Below are positions 1 through 10,558 of a DNA stretch of 64,000 nucleotides, in pieces. Position 1 is the first letter of the stretch. Each line of letters begins with the position of its first letter. The DNA is from Myxococcales bacterium (GTDB lineage Bacteria; Myxococcota_A; Polyangia; Haliangiales; Haliangiaceae), in contig JADJUW010000001.1 in NCBI GenBank assembly GCA_016716835.1, forward strand, positions 1,694,001-1,758,000, read 5' to 3'. The translations under genes and the position numbers were made by a program. The notes under the pieces are model-generated. The model was given only the letters and a program-made list of their open reading frames with translations. It was not told where the DNA came from and made no database searches.

Positions 1-904
1 CCTCTTGCCGCTCAAATAGAATGGTATCGGTGAACCACGCCGGCGCCACCGTGGCCGGCGGTGGCACGCGCGCCTCATTGACGCTGCGGTCACTCGCAAA
101 GGTCTGCGGGAAGCTGAGTTCCGTGAGGCCATTGAAGTCCTGCACCGACCCGCCAAAGCCATCGATGAATTGACCGCGCGCGATCGATTCGCCATCTTCA
201 TCGCGCGGGCGACTAAACGTAAAGACGTACATGTGATCGTAATCGCCAGCGATGCACGGCGGCGTGCCATCATCGTCTTGGCATTGCACGTCGGAGACGG
301 TGTAGCCCTGCGTATAGACCCCGGTCACGACCAGCCGGCCGCTGGCGCCAAAGCGCGAACCCGAGACGCGCACTTGCTTGTTGGCCAGCGGCGAGGTCTC
401 GAGCGCATTGAGCGCGTCTTCGTCGACGGGCCGCTGCAGATCGCGCGTAAACGGGTCTTCAAACCACATCACGGGCGAGGTGCCGGTGGCCCAGGTGGCG
501 TCATCGCCTTGCGCGTGTTCGGCCCAAATAAAGGTCGGCCCAAACACTTGTGGCAGCTCGACGGTAATCGGGCCCGCGACGCCGGCGGTCATCTCAATTT
601 GGGCGAGCGGCACCGTGCCGCGCTTGGGCGTCAGCGTGCCGAGAAACTGCGAGTAGAGGTCGATGGCACCGGAAAAACCAGTATCGAGGGCGCCGTCATG
701 CCCATAGGCTTCTAACGAGATCGACACCGAGGTCAGCGGCGCCAAGCGCTGCTCGGGCGTACCCAAATCCACCGGATCGGTGACCGTGACCTTGAGCGAT
801 GAGGTGCCCACCAGCGGTGGCAAAACCTCGGTGCAGGCGCCTAGAAGGCTGAACGAGAGCAGCCCTCCGCTCGCCAGCAAACAGTTAACTACGAGTCGTT
901 GCAT
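1..904 (-). CDS. Putative secreted lipoprotein (3' end outside window)
   Basis: Reads on the minus strand from ATG at 904 and stays open to the window edge, so at least 301 codons are visible and the C-terminus is missing. The N-terminus is a lipoprotein signal: basic start, hydrophobic core, lipobox LLGAC with Cys24. The mature part reads like beta-rich extracellular sequence (short repeats of Thr/Val/Gly-rich strands, several acidic DDDG-type stretches). I recognise no enzyme motif. It starts 8 nt after the stop of the upstream UshA-like gene and has a GAGGA ribosome-binding site overlapping that stop region, so the two are probably one operon and both reach the cell envelope. Function unknown. 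Confidence 0.75.
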   Translation of the reverse strand, partial: MQRLVVNCLLASGGLLSFSLLGACTEVLPPLVGTSSLKVTVTDPVDLGTPEQRLAPLTSVSISLEAYGHDGALDTGFSGAIDLYSQFLGTLTPKRGTVPLAQIEMTAGVAGPITVELPQVFGPTFIWAEHAQGDDATWATGTSPVMWFEDPFTRDLQRPVDEDALNALETSPLANKQVRVSGSRFGASGRLVVTGVYTQGYTVSDVQCQDDDGTPPCIAGDYDHMYVFTFSRPRDEDGESIARGQFIDGFGGSVQDFNGLTELSFPQTFASDRSVNEARVPPPATVAPAWFTDTILFERQE

Positions 905-912
905 GGACGTCC

Positions 913-2769
913 TCATTCGAACACCGGATTAATCCGGCCCTCATGGGCCTCGACGGTCTCATTCAGACACGGAATACTGCCAAATCGTTCGACGACCGTG
1001 CGCATCTCATCAATGTCGGTAAAATCGATTACGTCCGCGGTGCACTTGGCCAGCGAACGAAGGTAGACGACCAGCGCATCGCGCAGCGAAATGCCGGTGT
1101 CTTGCTTGGACGTATTGCGCTTGAGCATGTCAAACCCCGAGCCGCCTTTGGCGATGTAATCGTTGACCGCGACGCGGTAGAGGCCGGTTGGCAAGACGGG
1201 GCGACAGATGCTGGTGTCGATGGGGCCGTCCGGCGTGGCGCGGCAGTTTTCGCCGAGATAGACATTGCGCGCACAGGCCGACGGCACGTAGTCGTCGGTT
1301 GGGTTTGGATCGGGGCAGGTGCCGCGGCACACCATGTCAAACCAAATGCCTGCCACCTGCGCCTGGGTGCGGCAGCCACGCTCGGACGACTTGCGCGAGA
1401 CAAAATCGAGCATTTCCTGGATTTCTGACCCCGAGAGATACATGACCGTGATGGTGTTCTCGAACGGAAAGACGTTGAACATCTGCTCGACGGTGAGCGG
1501 CCCGCGTTCGAAATCGGCGCGAATGCCGAGCGAATTGGTGAGCGCAAACTCCGCCTCGACGCCAGAGCGGGTTTGCATCGAGCGCGCGACGAGATTGCCT
1601 AGTTGCGAATCGCCGCCGCTGGTATCGTTGCGCACAACCTTGGTTTGCTCGGGCGGATTGACGAAGGCAAAGACGCCATCGAGGTCAAAGTCACGGTTGA
1701 TCGCCACCGAGTAGGGCCACAAGATGTCGGCGACTTCCGGGTCATCGGGAATCGTCGCATCGACGGGGATGTTTTCGTAGCTCACGGCCGTGATGCGGCT
1801 GCGCTTGGTCGGTTCGGCATTGTTTTCGCCAATGCGCACCACGACGTCGAGACGCCCAACATATTTGGCAAAGGCGCCCGAGTGCACCAACACGGTTTGG
1901 TTGCCAAATTCGTCGTTTGGCACCAGTTTAGGCGGGTTCGTGACAATATGCAGGTGGCCGCCGAGGATCAAATCCACGCCCGCTAGCGGCAGGACCTCGT
2001 TTTGATCTTCGACCTCGCTCGCCGCCAGGCCCTCGTCTTCATCCAGGCCAAGGTGCGACACTAGGACGACGACATCGACCACCGGTCGCAGGAGCGCGAC
2101 GTAGTGGTTTACGACTTGGGCATCATCGAGCGGGCGCAGTCCTAGCGAATTGCCGCCCTCAAAGATGCCGGTCATAGATGACCAGTTGGCCATGCCGATG
2201 ACGCCAACCTTGACGCCGTCGAGATCGAAAATTTGATACGGCCGGACGATGTCTTTGAGCGACCGCATATCCGGGTTGGGCGGATCGTCAAAGATATAGT
2301 TCGCCGCGAGCATGGGAAAGCGCGCCCAATTGTCCATTTGCTCAAACAGGTTGTTCGAGCCCAGATCAAACTCGTGATTGCCAATGACGGCGGCGTCCAT
2401 GCCGGCCTGCGACAGCGCGCGCAATTCGGCCTCGCCCTTGAACATGTTAAAGACCGGCGCGCCTTGAAAGCAGTCGCCCGAATCAAGCCACAGGCTGCGG
2501 GCCGAGTCGCGACGGATACGCTTAGCGATGGTGGCCATGCGCGCGACGCCGCCGAATGGGCCGTTTTGCTCGAGCAGGCCGTAGTCGCGATCAAAGCGCG
2601 TTGGCACCTGAAAATACGGAAACAGGCGTGAATGAATATCCGAGGTGTGGATGAACGTAAGGCGAATATCCTGCCCAACTAAATTGGGCGGCGTGCGCTC
2701 AACCGTACAAGCGGCCGCGCCGACCACCAACGCCATCGCCACGGGAAACACTTGGGTGTAGCGCAGCAT
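913..2769 (-). CDS. UshA/SoxB-type 5'-nucleotidase-like metallophosphoesterase lipoprotein
   Basis: A 618-residue protein with lipobox GAAAC (Cys21), so it is probably anchored in the envelope. The N-terminal calcineurin-like phosphoesterase domain shows the family metal motifs in order: HTSDIH (about 41-46), DSGDCFQG, GNHEFDLG, VSHLGLD and GGHLH. The C-terminal 5'-nucleotidase substrate domain follows, with NSLGIRADF and FNVFPFENT. Members of this family hydrolyse extracellular nucleotides, UDP-sugars or other phosphate monoesters with two divalent metals; the exact substrate cannot be read here. The C-terminal half has extra cysteines (around CRGTCPDP), unusual for UshA. It is transcribed away from pyruvate kinase and ahead of another lipoprotein. 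A paralogue lies at 19900-21696. Confidence 0.9.
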   Translation of the reverse strand: MLRYTQVFPVAMALVVGAAACTVERTPPNLVGQDIRLTFIHTSDIHSRLFPYFQVPTRFDRDYGLLEQNGPFGGVARMATIAKRIRRDSARSLWLDSGDCFQGAPVFNMFKGEAELRALSQAGMDAAVIGNHEFDLGSNNLFEQMDNWARFPMLAANYIFDDPPNPDMRSLKDIVRPYQIFDLDGVKVGVIGMANWSSMTGIFEGGNSLGLRPLDDAQVVNHYVALLRPVVDVVVLVSHLGLDEDEGLAASEVEDQNEVLPLAGVDLILGGHLHIVTNPPKLVPNDEFGNQTVLVHSGAFAKYVGRLDVVVRIGENNAEPTKRSRITAVSYENIPVDATIPDDPEVADILWPYSVAINRDFDLDGVFAFVNPPEQTKVVRNDTSGGDSQLGNLVARSMQTRSGVEAEFALTNSLGIRADFERGPLTVEQMFNVFPFENTITVMYLSGSEIQEMLDFVSRKSSERGCRTQAQVAGIWFDMVCRGTCPDPNPTDDYVPSACARNVYLGENCRATPDGPIDTSICRPVLPTGLYRVAVNDYIAKGGSGFDMLKRNTSKQDTGISLRDALVVYLRSLAKCTADVIDFTDIDEMRTVVERFGSIPCLNETVEAHEGRINPVFE

Positions 2770-2874
2770 TGCGGCGAGCTATAGACGACCCGTCTGACGC
2801 AAATCAAGCGCGCCCACGTGACATTATGTGCGCACCCTTCCACGTGCGATCTGATTGTGGTTTACTGCGCCAAG

Positions 2875-4290
<1,416 letters not shown>

Positions 4291-4329
4291 CGCAGCGCTT
4301 TGTGGCAAAACAGGCTAAGGTCGGCGGGC

Positions 4330-5583
4330 GTGCGCAACCGCTCTCCCCTCTTGCCGATTTTCTTAATCGTTTTGGTCGATGTGCTCGGCATGACGATCGT
4401 CATCCCCCTGCTCGCATATTATGCTGAGCACTTTGGCGCCAGCCCGCTGGTGGCGACGCTGCTGGTGTCGGTTTACGCCGCCTGCTCGCTGGTCTCGAGT
4501 CCGATTCTCGGACGATGGTCGGATACGCATGGCCGCCGCAAGATCTTGCTCATCAGCCAGCTCGGCACCTGCCTGGGCTTCATCATGCTGGCGCTGGCCA
4601 ATAGCCTGTGGCTGGTGTTTCTCGGCCGCATGCTCGACGGCGCGACGGCGGGGAATTTGTCGATCGCGCAGGCCTATGTTTCGGACCATACGACGCCAGA
4701 AAACCGCGCCAAGGCCTTTGGCGTGATCGGCGTCGCCTTTGGCATCGGTTTTTTATTCGGGCCCTTAATGTCGGGGAAGATCGCCGCGGCGTATGGGCTG
4801 CATGCACCATTTGTGGTGGCGGCGGCACTTAGCGCCTTAAGTATTATTTGCACCGCGACGCTGCTAACCAATGACCTGCCGCCGTCGCAGGCCCCGGCCG
4901 CCGAGCCCGTCGCCACGACGGCCGACGGCGCGCTCGCCGCCCCTGCCCCCGGTCGCCGCGCGAGCGTGTTCGACTTGCGCGGCTTTGCCAGCTACTTCGC
5001 ACGCAAGGAGCTCGCCGTGCTCCTCGTGCTATTTTTCGTGTTTCAGTTTTCGTTCTCGCTGTTCGTCAGTAACTTTGCGCTTTTCGCCGAGCGCCAGTAC
5101 ACGGTCATCGTCGACGCGATTAGCCGGCCGTGGGGCGCCAACGAGGTCGGTCTGCTTTTGGCTTACACTGGGCTGCTGGGCATCATTTTGCAAGGCGGCT
5201 TAATCGGCCGACTCGTCAAAGCGTTTGGCGAACGCAAGCTGATCATCGCAGGGTTTGTCGCCAGCGCGGTTGCCTACGCCTTGCTCGATTTTGGCGTCTC
5301 GATCACCTGGATCTTGGTGGTGGCGACGATTTCGTCATTCGGCAACGGCGTGCTTAGGCCCGCGGTAACCAGCCTTTTGAGCAAGGCAAGCGGCGCGCAT
5401 GAGCAAGGCGCCGTGATGGGCGTCTCGCAGTCGCTCGGCTCGATTGCGATGGCGCTCGCGCCGCCGCTCGGGGGATTTCTCATCGGCCATGGCCAGCTCA
5501 TGGCATGGACCTTGGTAATGGCAGCGGTGGCGGGCGGTGGCGCGATGCTATGCCTATCCTATGTCAAGCAGCCGACGCCATAG
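4330..5583 (+). CDS. MFS transporter, DHA1/TetA-like
   Basis: About 417 residues with the 12-helix pattern of the major facilitator superfamily. It has the inter-helix 2-3 loop GRWSDTHGRRK (the MFS GxxxDxxGRR signature) and the TetA-like start DVLGMTIVIPLL. The family exports drugs or small metabolites by proton antiport; the substrate is unknown. A hydrophilic alanine/proline-rich central loop (about residues 185-215) separates the two six-helix halves. The start is uncertain: TTG 4300, GTG 4330 and an internal ATG are all possible. GTG 4330 is chosen because it places a short basic tail before helix 1. The gene follows pyk by 39 nt and is convergent with the SDR, overlapping its 3' end by 20 nt. 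Confidence 0.88.
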   Translation: MRNRSPLLPIFLIVLVDVLGMTIVIPLLAYYAEHFGASPLVATLLVSVYAACSLVSSPILGRWSDTHGRRKILLISQLGTCLGFIMLALANSLWLVFLGRMLDGATAGNLSIAQAYVSDHTTPENRAKAFGVIGVAFGIGFLFGPLMSGKIAAAYGLHAPFVVAAALSALSIICTATLLTNDLPPSQAPAAEPVATTADGALAAPAPGRRASVFDLRGFASYFARKELAVLLVLFFVFQFSFSLFVSNFALFAERQYTVIVDAISRPWGANEVGLLLAYTGLLGIILQGGLIGRLVKAFGERKLIIAGFVASAVAYALLDFGVSITWILVVATISSFGNGVLRPAVTSLLSKASGAHEQGAVMGVSQSLGSIAMALAPPLGGFLIGHGQLMAWTLVMAAVAGGGAMLCLSYVKQPTP

Positions 5584-6507
5584 CCCATAGCGCGTCGCGA
5601 GCAGCGGCCGACTCGCGGGTAAATGGCAAGAGATAAGGCGATCGCGCGACGCGATCAAACCAGAATTTTCCGGAAGAGGCAGCGGCTCGCACACTTGCGG
5701 CTAACCACACGATGGTATCGGCGCCCTGCGCTGGCGTACGCAAGTTTGCATGCATGCGGCGGTAAAAGCCAGGCATGGCGTCGCGCACCCCGGCGGTGTC
5801 GACCCAGCCAGGATGCATGCAATGCACGACGGTCGTCGACGAGGCTTTTAATTTTTCGGCCCACAGCTCGGCCAGCACCTGCTGCGCGCGCTTGGTCTCG
5901 GCATAGGCATTGGTGCCGTTGTAGGGGCGCGCCCGCCATTGACTATCATCTAGCCGCAGCTTCTTGAAATACATGCCGCCGGATGACACCCAGATGACCC
6001 GCGCGCCGCTTGCGCGCGCAAGGAACGGCGCGAGCAACGTGGTCAACAGGTGCGGCCCGGCGACGTGGGTGGCCCAGCAAAGCTCAAGGCCGTCGCTCGT
6101 TTCAATTCGCTGGCTCGGCATGAGGCCAGCGTTGTGCACCAAAATATCAATGGGCTCGCCGCACCACGCAGCCGCGGCGGCGCGCACGGAGGCGCGCGAG
6201 GCGATGTCGCACAAGAGCACCTTGGCCGCACGCGAGCGCCCGCGGCGACGATGGCGTCGCATGCCGCCTCGCCGCGCCCCGCGTCGCGCGCCAGGAGCCA
6301 AACCTGCGCGCCGAGCCTTGCCAGCGCCGTCGCAGCCGCTAGGCCAATCCCGGCGGTGGCACCGGTCACGAGCGCGTGCTTGCCCGTGAGATCGACCTCG
6401 AGCTCGCCGGGGACAAAGTCCTTGGCATGGCGCTCGTAGCCACGCCGATCAAACGATGCGACGATGCTGGCGTCGAGCAGGCGATTGAACATGCCTGGTC
6501 GTAGCAT
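5564..6507 (-). pseudogene. Short-chain dehydrogenase/reductase (DHRS12-like), frameshifted
   Basis: Two minus-strand frames together make one SDR. The 5' part (from about 6507) has RRGYERHAKDF and the cofactor motif TGATAGIG. The 3' part, in another frame to the stop at 5564, has LLCDIASR, NAGLMPSQR, the serine segment VSSGGMYF and catalytic YAETK (YxxxK). The frame switches around 6230-6245, in a GC-rich stretch, where one base must be gained or lost to restore the reading. Repaired, the protein would be about 310 residues with all NAD(P)-dependent oxidoreductase residues intact. That suggests either a recent inactivation or an assembly error. DHRS12-like proteins have no firmly known substrate. 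Confidence 0.8.
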
Positions 6508-6590
6508 GGCGATGCTTACAGCGCACGCGACGTTACGAGGTTGCCCAGCTAAGTCGCGCACGGCCCTGCGTTTATGGTTATGCTAACTGC

Positions 6591-7220
6591 ATGCAAAATG
6601 CCCTGGCTTGCTTTGATCGCAACTTTGCACCGCTTGCCGCCAACTATCAGCTTGAGCGCGTTTCAATGGAGACGTATTGGGCCACCTTTGAACGCGAGCT
6701 CAGCTCGCACTTTCCGCCCGAGGTGTTTTTTCGCTTTAGCCGCCAGCCGCCGGCGGAGCTGCCGCTGTGGCCGCCCTCGCCCCTTCGCGATTTTACGTTG
6801 GTGCGTCTTGGTGGCGAGGTGGTGGCGCAGTTTTGCGGCGAATTTAGCCGACCCGGCAATTATCGTATGTGGAACACGGTGGTGCGCGCCGACATGCGAC
6901 GCCGCGGCATCTATCAGCAAATTGTGCAAAGCACCCTCGCCTATACCCGCGAGCTCGGCTTTGACACCGTGAGCAGCGAGCACGCGCCGTGCAATAACGC
7001 GATCCTGCTTGCCAAGCTCGGCGCGGGGTTCTACGTCACCGCTTTCGACATCAGCGGCGCGTTTGGGCCATCGCTGCACCTCACGTATTTCCACAACCAG
7101 CTGCACGAAGACGCCTTCAAATTCCGCTGCGGCATGGCGACCTTAACGCCCGAGTTGCGCGCCACCGGCCACGGCGCCTTTGCCCAACTGGCGGCCCAGT
7201 TCGACCCCAAGTCGATGTAG
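6591..7220 (+). CDS. GNAT-family N-acetyltransferase
   Basis: A 209-residue protein that I read as a GNAT acetyltransferase. The central part, VVRADMRRRGIYQQIV, matches motif A (R/Q-x-x-G-x-G/A acetyl-CoA pyrophosphate loop in the form RRRGIY). It is followed by the helix LAYTRELGFDTVSSEH and the motif-B-like NNAILLAKLGAGF. The first 80 residues are family-specific and probably recognise the substrate. Acetyl acceptor unknown. A TATGCT hexamer lies 6 nt before the ATG, compatible with a leaderless transcript. It is the last ordinary gene before the repeat-rich island and is divergent from the SDR. Confidence 0.8.
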   Translation: MQNALACFDRNFAPLAANYQLERVSMETYWATFERELSSHFPPEVFFRFSRQPPAELPLWPPSPLRDFTLVRLGGEVVAQFCGEFSRPGNYRMWNTVVRADMRRRGIYQQIVQSTLAYTRELGFDTVSSEHAPCNNAILLAKLGAGFYVTAFDISGAFGPSLHLTYFHNQLHEDAFKFRCGMATLTPELRATGHGAFAQLAAQFDPKSM

Positions 7221-7247
7221 CCGGATCTTCGCGCCCTTAAATCTTCG

Positions 7248-7478
7248 TTGGTTGCGACCGCTGTTGGGCGCACGCTTGAAATTGGCCCCCGCGCGGGCGC
7301 ATACTCGGTTGGGGTGCGGGCGAATTCGTCGATCAAGGACCATGCCGCCGTTTCGGGGGCAACGGCGAAGGTGGCCGACGACGAGGCAGCAACGCGACCG
7401 CCGCTCATCGACCCGCTGGTGGCAATGGGCTCAGACTTCGTACCCGGCGATACCAACTGGTCGGGCACGATGAAATGA
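7248..7478 (+). CDS. Small hypothetical protein, doubtful
   Basis: A 76-residue reading frame from a TTG codon whose stop overlaps the ATG of the CpXC gene (ATGA). The overlap is the only argument for translation. The sequence (alanine-rich, ending in GDTNWSGTMK) matches no family I know, and no ribosome-binding site is evident. It may be a leader peptide or chance. The stretch 7221-7474 otherwise shows no gene. Confidence 0.25.
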   Translation: MVATAVGRTLEIGPRAGAYSVGVRANSSIKDHAAVSGATAKVADDEAATRPPLIDPLVAMGSDFVPGDTNWSGTMK

Positions 7479-7852
7479 GCACGTTCGTCGAGCGATCGTA
7501 TGCATGCGTGCGATGCGCGGCACCGTTTACGGCGAGAGTTGCGATCGCGCTCAACGTAACGCGCCATCCGCATGTTCGTGACGACATCTTAGCCGGCACG
7601 TTTCAGGAGGCGACCTGCGCCGCTTGCGGTGCGAGCATGCCGCTTACGACCAAGCTCACCTACCTCGACCTAGCGCGCGGCCAATTGTTTATTCTCGACC
7701 CGTATTTGGATATGTCCGAGCAGGCTATCGAGGCCGATTTTCAGGGCGCCATGCAGGCCGCGCTGCCGCACATGCGGGCGCTCGTCGGCGGGCTCGCCCG
7801 TCGCGGTGACGTCGCTCGCCGCGCTGCGCACGCGATTCTGCAGGCGGGATAG
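7475..7852 (+). CDS. CpXC-domain protein, probably truncated
   Basis: A 125-residue protein with two CxxC pairs (CVRC near residue 11 and CAAC near residue 48). Between and after them are the blocks that characterise the CpXC domain (zinc-knuckle-like, function unknown): NVTRHPHVRDDILAG, TYLDLARGQ and ILDPYL. Known members usually continue well beyond the domain. Here the stop at 7850-7852 is followed in the same frame by the C-terminal end of an IS91-like transposase, so the original 3' part was probably lost to an insertion. It sits at the left edge of the repeat-rich island. Confidence 0.6.
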   Translation: MSTFVERSYACVRCAAPFTARVAIALNVTRHPHVRDDILAGTFQEATCAACGASMPLTTKLTYLDLARGQLFILDPYLDMSEQAIEADFQGAMQAALPHMRALVGGLARRGDVARRAAHAILQAG

Positions 7853-8062
7853 CCGCAGCTGCTCGCCCGCGTGTTTCCCGCCGACCTCACGCGCTGCCAG
7901 CGGCCAGGTTGCGCCGGCAAGTTCAGAGTCATTACCGAAATCATCGACCCCGACGTCAGCTCCAAAATTCTCTCGCATCTCGGCCTGCACAAGGCGGCGA
8001 CCGCCCCACCGCCAGGCCGCGCCCCGCCGCCTGCACCTGGCTGGGCATGGGCGTCACCGTAG
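7853..8062 (+). pseudogene. C-terminal remnant of an IS91-like transposase
   Basis: Directly after the CpXC stop and in the same frame the sequence reads PQLLARVFPADLTRC, then a Cys-rich knuckle and ITEIIDPDVSSKILSHLGL, then a Pro/Ala-rich tail. This is the pattern of the last ~70 residues of IS91/Y2-type transposases common in Myxococcota (L-L-x-R-V-F-x-x-D-V-x-x-C-P-x-C-G-G, then I-L-x-H-L-G-L, then Pro-rich). The catalytic HUH and tyrosine regions are absent, so the fragment cannot transpose. It ends about 100 bp before repeat A1, which may be the matching element end. Confidence 0.6.
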
Positions 8063-8164
8063 CCCTGGTTTCCGTGACCGACGTTTCAACCGCCGCAGCC
8101 AGCTCGCGCCTGGCCGCCGCGCCGGCCTGCGTCCGCCGACGTCCAAACGGCCTAATTTTCCAGC

Positions 8165-8275
8165 AAAGTCAGTGATCTGAGGGCTCTAAATCCCCCGGAG
8201 TCGGTATCCTGAACCCAGCCTGCCCCGCTCGGCCCCTCCACCCTCCCCGACTTCCGCCTAAAATTTCCTATCCTC
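8165..8275 (+). repeat. Repeat family A, copy A1 (~111 bp)
   Basis: Starts AAAGTCAGTGATCTGAGGG and ends TTTCCTATCCTC. Nearly identical to copies at 10933-11044 and 11820-11930, with a diverged copy at 15429-15544 and an inverted fragment at 12968-13038. Internal landmarks are AAATCCCCCGGAGTCGG and CGCCTAAAATTTCC. No clear terminal inverted repeats. The bases right after it belong to a DUF4340 gene whose 5' part is missing. Read on the minus strand it can be translated as an IGNFRRKSGRVEG-type peptide, which is an artefact of the repeat. Confidence 0.85.
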
Positions 8276-9060
8276 TCAAAGATGGCGTTCCAACCACGCT
8301 GCCGGGTCCCGCGGTAACCGTTACCAAGCAAGGCCAGGCATGGGTGATTGCGTCGCATTACAATCAACCGGTCGATCCGGCCAAGATCGCGACGCTGGTG
8401 GCGGCGCTCATCGACGCCGAGGCGAGCGTGCCCATCACGTCAGATCTAAAACGGCAGGCGGAGTTGCACGTTGCCGACAACGAATACGATCGCAAGCTCA
8501 CCGTGACCATGGGTGGGCGGCAGCAAACCATCTACATAGGGCTGACCACCGGGCAAACCGCCGCGGTGCGGCTGGGCGGCCGGCCTGAAATCTACGAGAG
8601 CTCTCGCATTACGCCGTGGAGCGTGGCCGGCGACCCGGCGGGTTGGATGCAAAAAACCTATGCGCAACACGCGCCCATTGCGATGAAGGCGGTCGAGGTC
8701 GTCAACTAGAGTGGCACGTGGCGCTTGATCGCGGCGGTGGCGACTGGGCGCTGCTTTTGGGGGGCGTGCCGGTGGTGGCGCCCGCCGGTGGAGCGCTCGA
8801 CGCAGATCTAATCCGCCAACTGCCCAACCGCGCCGCCAATATTACGGCCGTCGGTCCCGCCGACCCAATGATGCCTGCGCCCACCGAAGGCACCAAAGCC
8901 GTGGTGCGCATCTTTGCCACCGAACAAAGCGCCCCACAAACGTACGACGTCGTTGCGGTTGGCAAAAATATTGGGTGCGCGCTCAGGGGCGCCCTGACGC
9001 AGTGTTCGTTGCCCGCGAGCAACTGGCCGATCTAGTTGAGCTCTCTATCCAAACCGTGGT
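8276..9060 (+). pseudogene. Decayed DUF4340-domain protein
   Basis: Three consecutive pieces in three frames read as DUF4340 sequence. The first, from 8276 to a stop at 8709, has WVIASHYNQPVDPAK, LVAALIDAEA, YIGLTTGQ and a closing KAVEVVN. The second, about 8706-8965, has EWHVALDRGGGDWALL and YDVVAVGKN. The third, about 8975-9060, has RPDAVFVAREQLADL. The last two repeat the first's pattern, as the duplicated domains of this family do. At least two indels and a missing 5' end show that the gene is dead. The 5' boundary coincides with the end of repeat A1. Intact relatives are secreted or membrane-anchored proteins, often beside ABC-type gliding genes. Confidence 0.6.
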
Positions 9061-9129
9061 CCGGCAGCCTTTGGGCCTGGTCGTGGGTACGATCATACCG
9101 CGCGCCCCACGACTGCGTTACAATGCCGC

Positions 9130-10470
9130 ATGTCCGCGCGCTCGTACCTACCCGCCCTCGCGATTTGGCTGCTCGCCTGCACGCCTGTCGAAAAGCAATT
9201 GCCACCCGTACCGCCGCCGCCACCCCCGCCTGACGGTCCCGCCACGGTGTTGGTGCTGGATGTCGTCGGCAACGGGCCACTGCCAGGCATCAGCGTGGTG
9301 GTGAACGATGCCGATGGCGGCTACCTCGAGACCCTTATCACCAATGACGATGGCATTGCCACCGTCGAAGAGGTGCCCACCGGCGGATCAATTACTGTCG
9401 TCCGGCCCTACGACAACTCCTACGACCTAACCACCATCTTTGAAATCGAGCCGGGCGATGAGCTCGTCATGGGGCGCAAGGCGGGCCGCGACTGGAACTA
9501 TGTCGGCTCGATGGAAGTCTTGCTGCCGGTGGGGCCAGGCAACAACGATCATTATATTATTCACACCAAGTGCGGCGAAGAAGACATCGGCAGCAGCACC
9601 TCGGGCGACATTGAATTTCTCGGATTTTGCCAGGATGGTGAGTTTTCGGTGTTCGCGTTGGCGCAAGATTTTCCAATCAGTGCCTATAGCATCTACTCAA
9701 GCGGCCACACGTTTGCCGCGGGTGGCACGATTGACCTAACCGGCGCAACCTGGCTGCCCGGCGGCACCTATACCGTTGCGCTGACGCAGCTCCCTGCCGG
9801 CCTTAACTACATTTCGGCGCTGTGGAATGCCACCGAAGATGGCTTTAAGATGGGGCGAGGCTATGGCCTCGACGATCTAGATACCGAGCCCAACGCGGTT
9901 ACCATCGATATCCCGTCGCAGGATGGCGGCGATGGTTCCAATGTCTTGATCGAACTGCATCGCAGCAACGCTAGCGATCAGATTATTCGCGAACAACGCA
10001 CGGCCAATCGCTACGACAACAGCTACCCTGCCATGGCGCTGCCGATGTTATCGTGGCCGCTGTACAGTTTCGAAGACAAGACGCTGAGCTGGAGCGAGCA
10101 AATCCCTGGTGCGGCCGCCGATGCATTTCGCGCAATGCTCTTTTGGACCACGGGCCCAGACGAAGCGCCCACCTATTTCACGTGGACATTTATTGGCTCG
10201 CCCGAGCGAACCTCGTTGCACGTGCCAACCATGCCCGCCTCCCTCGGCGACATCGAGCCCACGTTTTCGGCGACGAGCTCGGATACCTGTAATCAGTCGG
10301 GTTGCCCACATATCGAGCTCATCGAAACCGATGTGTCCGACGGCTACCGCGATATGCGCCAAGAGCCAGATGTCGACTGGCGCTTTGTCGACAGAGAAGG
10401 CAATGTCAGCGGCCTGCCGCCCGAAAAACGCATTCGCATCAGCGGCATGTTCCTTGATATGAGCGAGTAA
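9130..10470 (+). CDS. Hypothetical lipoprotein with proline-rich linker
   Basis: A 446-residue protein with lipobox WLLAC (Cys17), followed by a run of prolines (about residues 24-35). A beta-sandwich-like region follows that resembles carboxypeptidase-regulatory or Ig-like folds (LVLDVVGNGPLPGISVVVND, with GIATVEEVPTG). The rest is Thr/Asp/Gly-rich with one late cysteine pair (DTCNQSGCPH). No catalytic motif seen. TACAAT lies 5 nt before the ATG, so a leaderless message is possible; there is no evident Shine-Dalgarno. It lies between two eroded genes but is itself intact. Probably displayed at the cell surface; function unknown. Confidence 0.75.
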   Translation: MSARSYLPALAIWLLACTPVEKQLPPVPPPPPPPDGPATVLVLDVVGNGPLPGISVVVNDADGGYLETLITNDDGIATVEEVPTGGSITVVRPYDNSYDLTTIFEIEPGDELVMGRKAGRDWNYVGSMEVLLPVGPGNNDHYIIHTKCGEEDIGSSTSGDIEFLGFCQDGEFSVFALAQDFPISAYSIYSSGHTFAAGGTIDLTGATWLPGGTYTVALTQLPAGLNYISALWNATEDGFKMGRGYGLDDLDTEPNAVTIDIPSQDGGDGSNVLIELHRSNASDQIIREQRTANRYDNSYPAMALPMLSWPLYSFEDKTLSWSEQIPGAAADAFRAMLFWTTGPDEAPTYFTWTFIGSPERTSLHVPTMPASLGDIEPTFSATSSDTCNQSGCPHIELIETDVSDGYRDMRQEPDVDWRFVDREGNVSGLPPEKRIRISGMFLDMSE

Positions 10471-10558
10471 TTTCCCGACCGCGCGCTCGCGGATAGGGCA
10501 CCTCTGGAGCATCGTGGAGCGGCGGCTGGCTGGCGGGTGCACGTGTCTTCCGGGCCAT

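Noticed and set aside
8152..8367. Minus-strand reading frame across repeat A1 containing IGNFRRKSGRVEG-like sequence; similar ones at 10885-11106 and 11648-11977
   Set aside because: The shared peptide only reflects the DNA repeat. The ends differ at each copy, there is no common start, and the repeat sits between broken genes.
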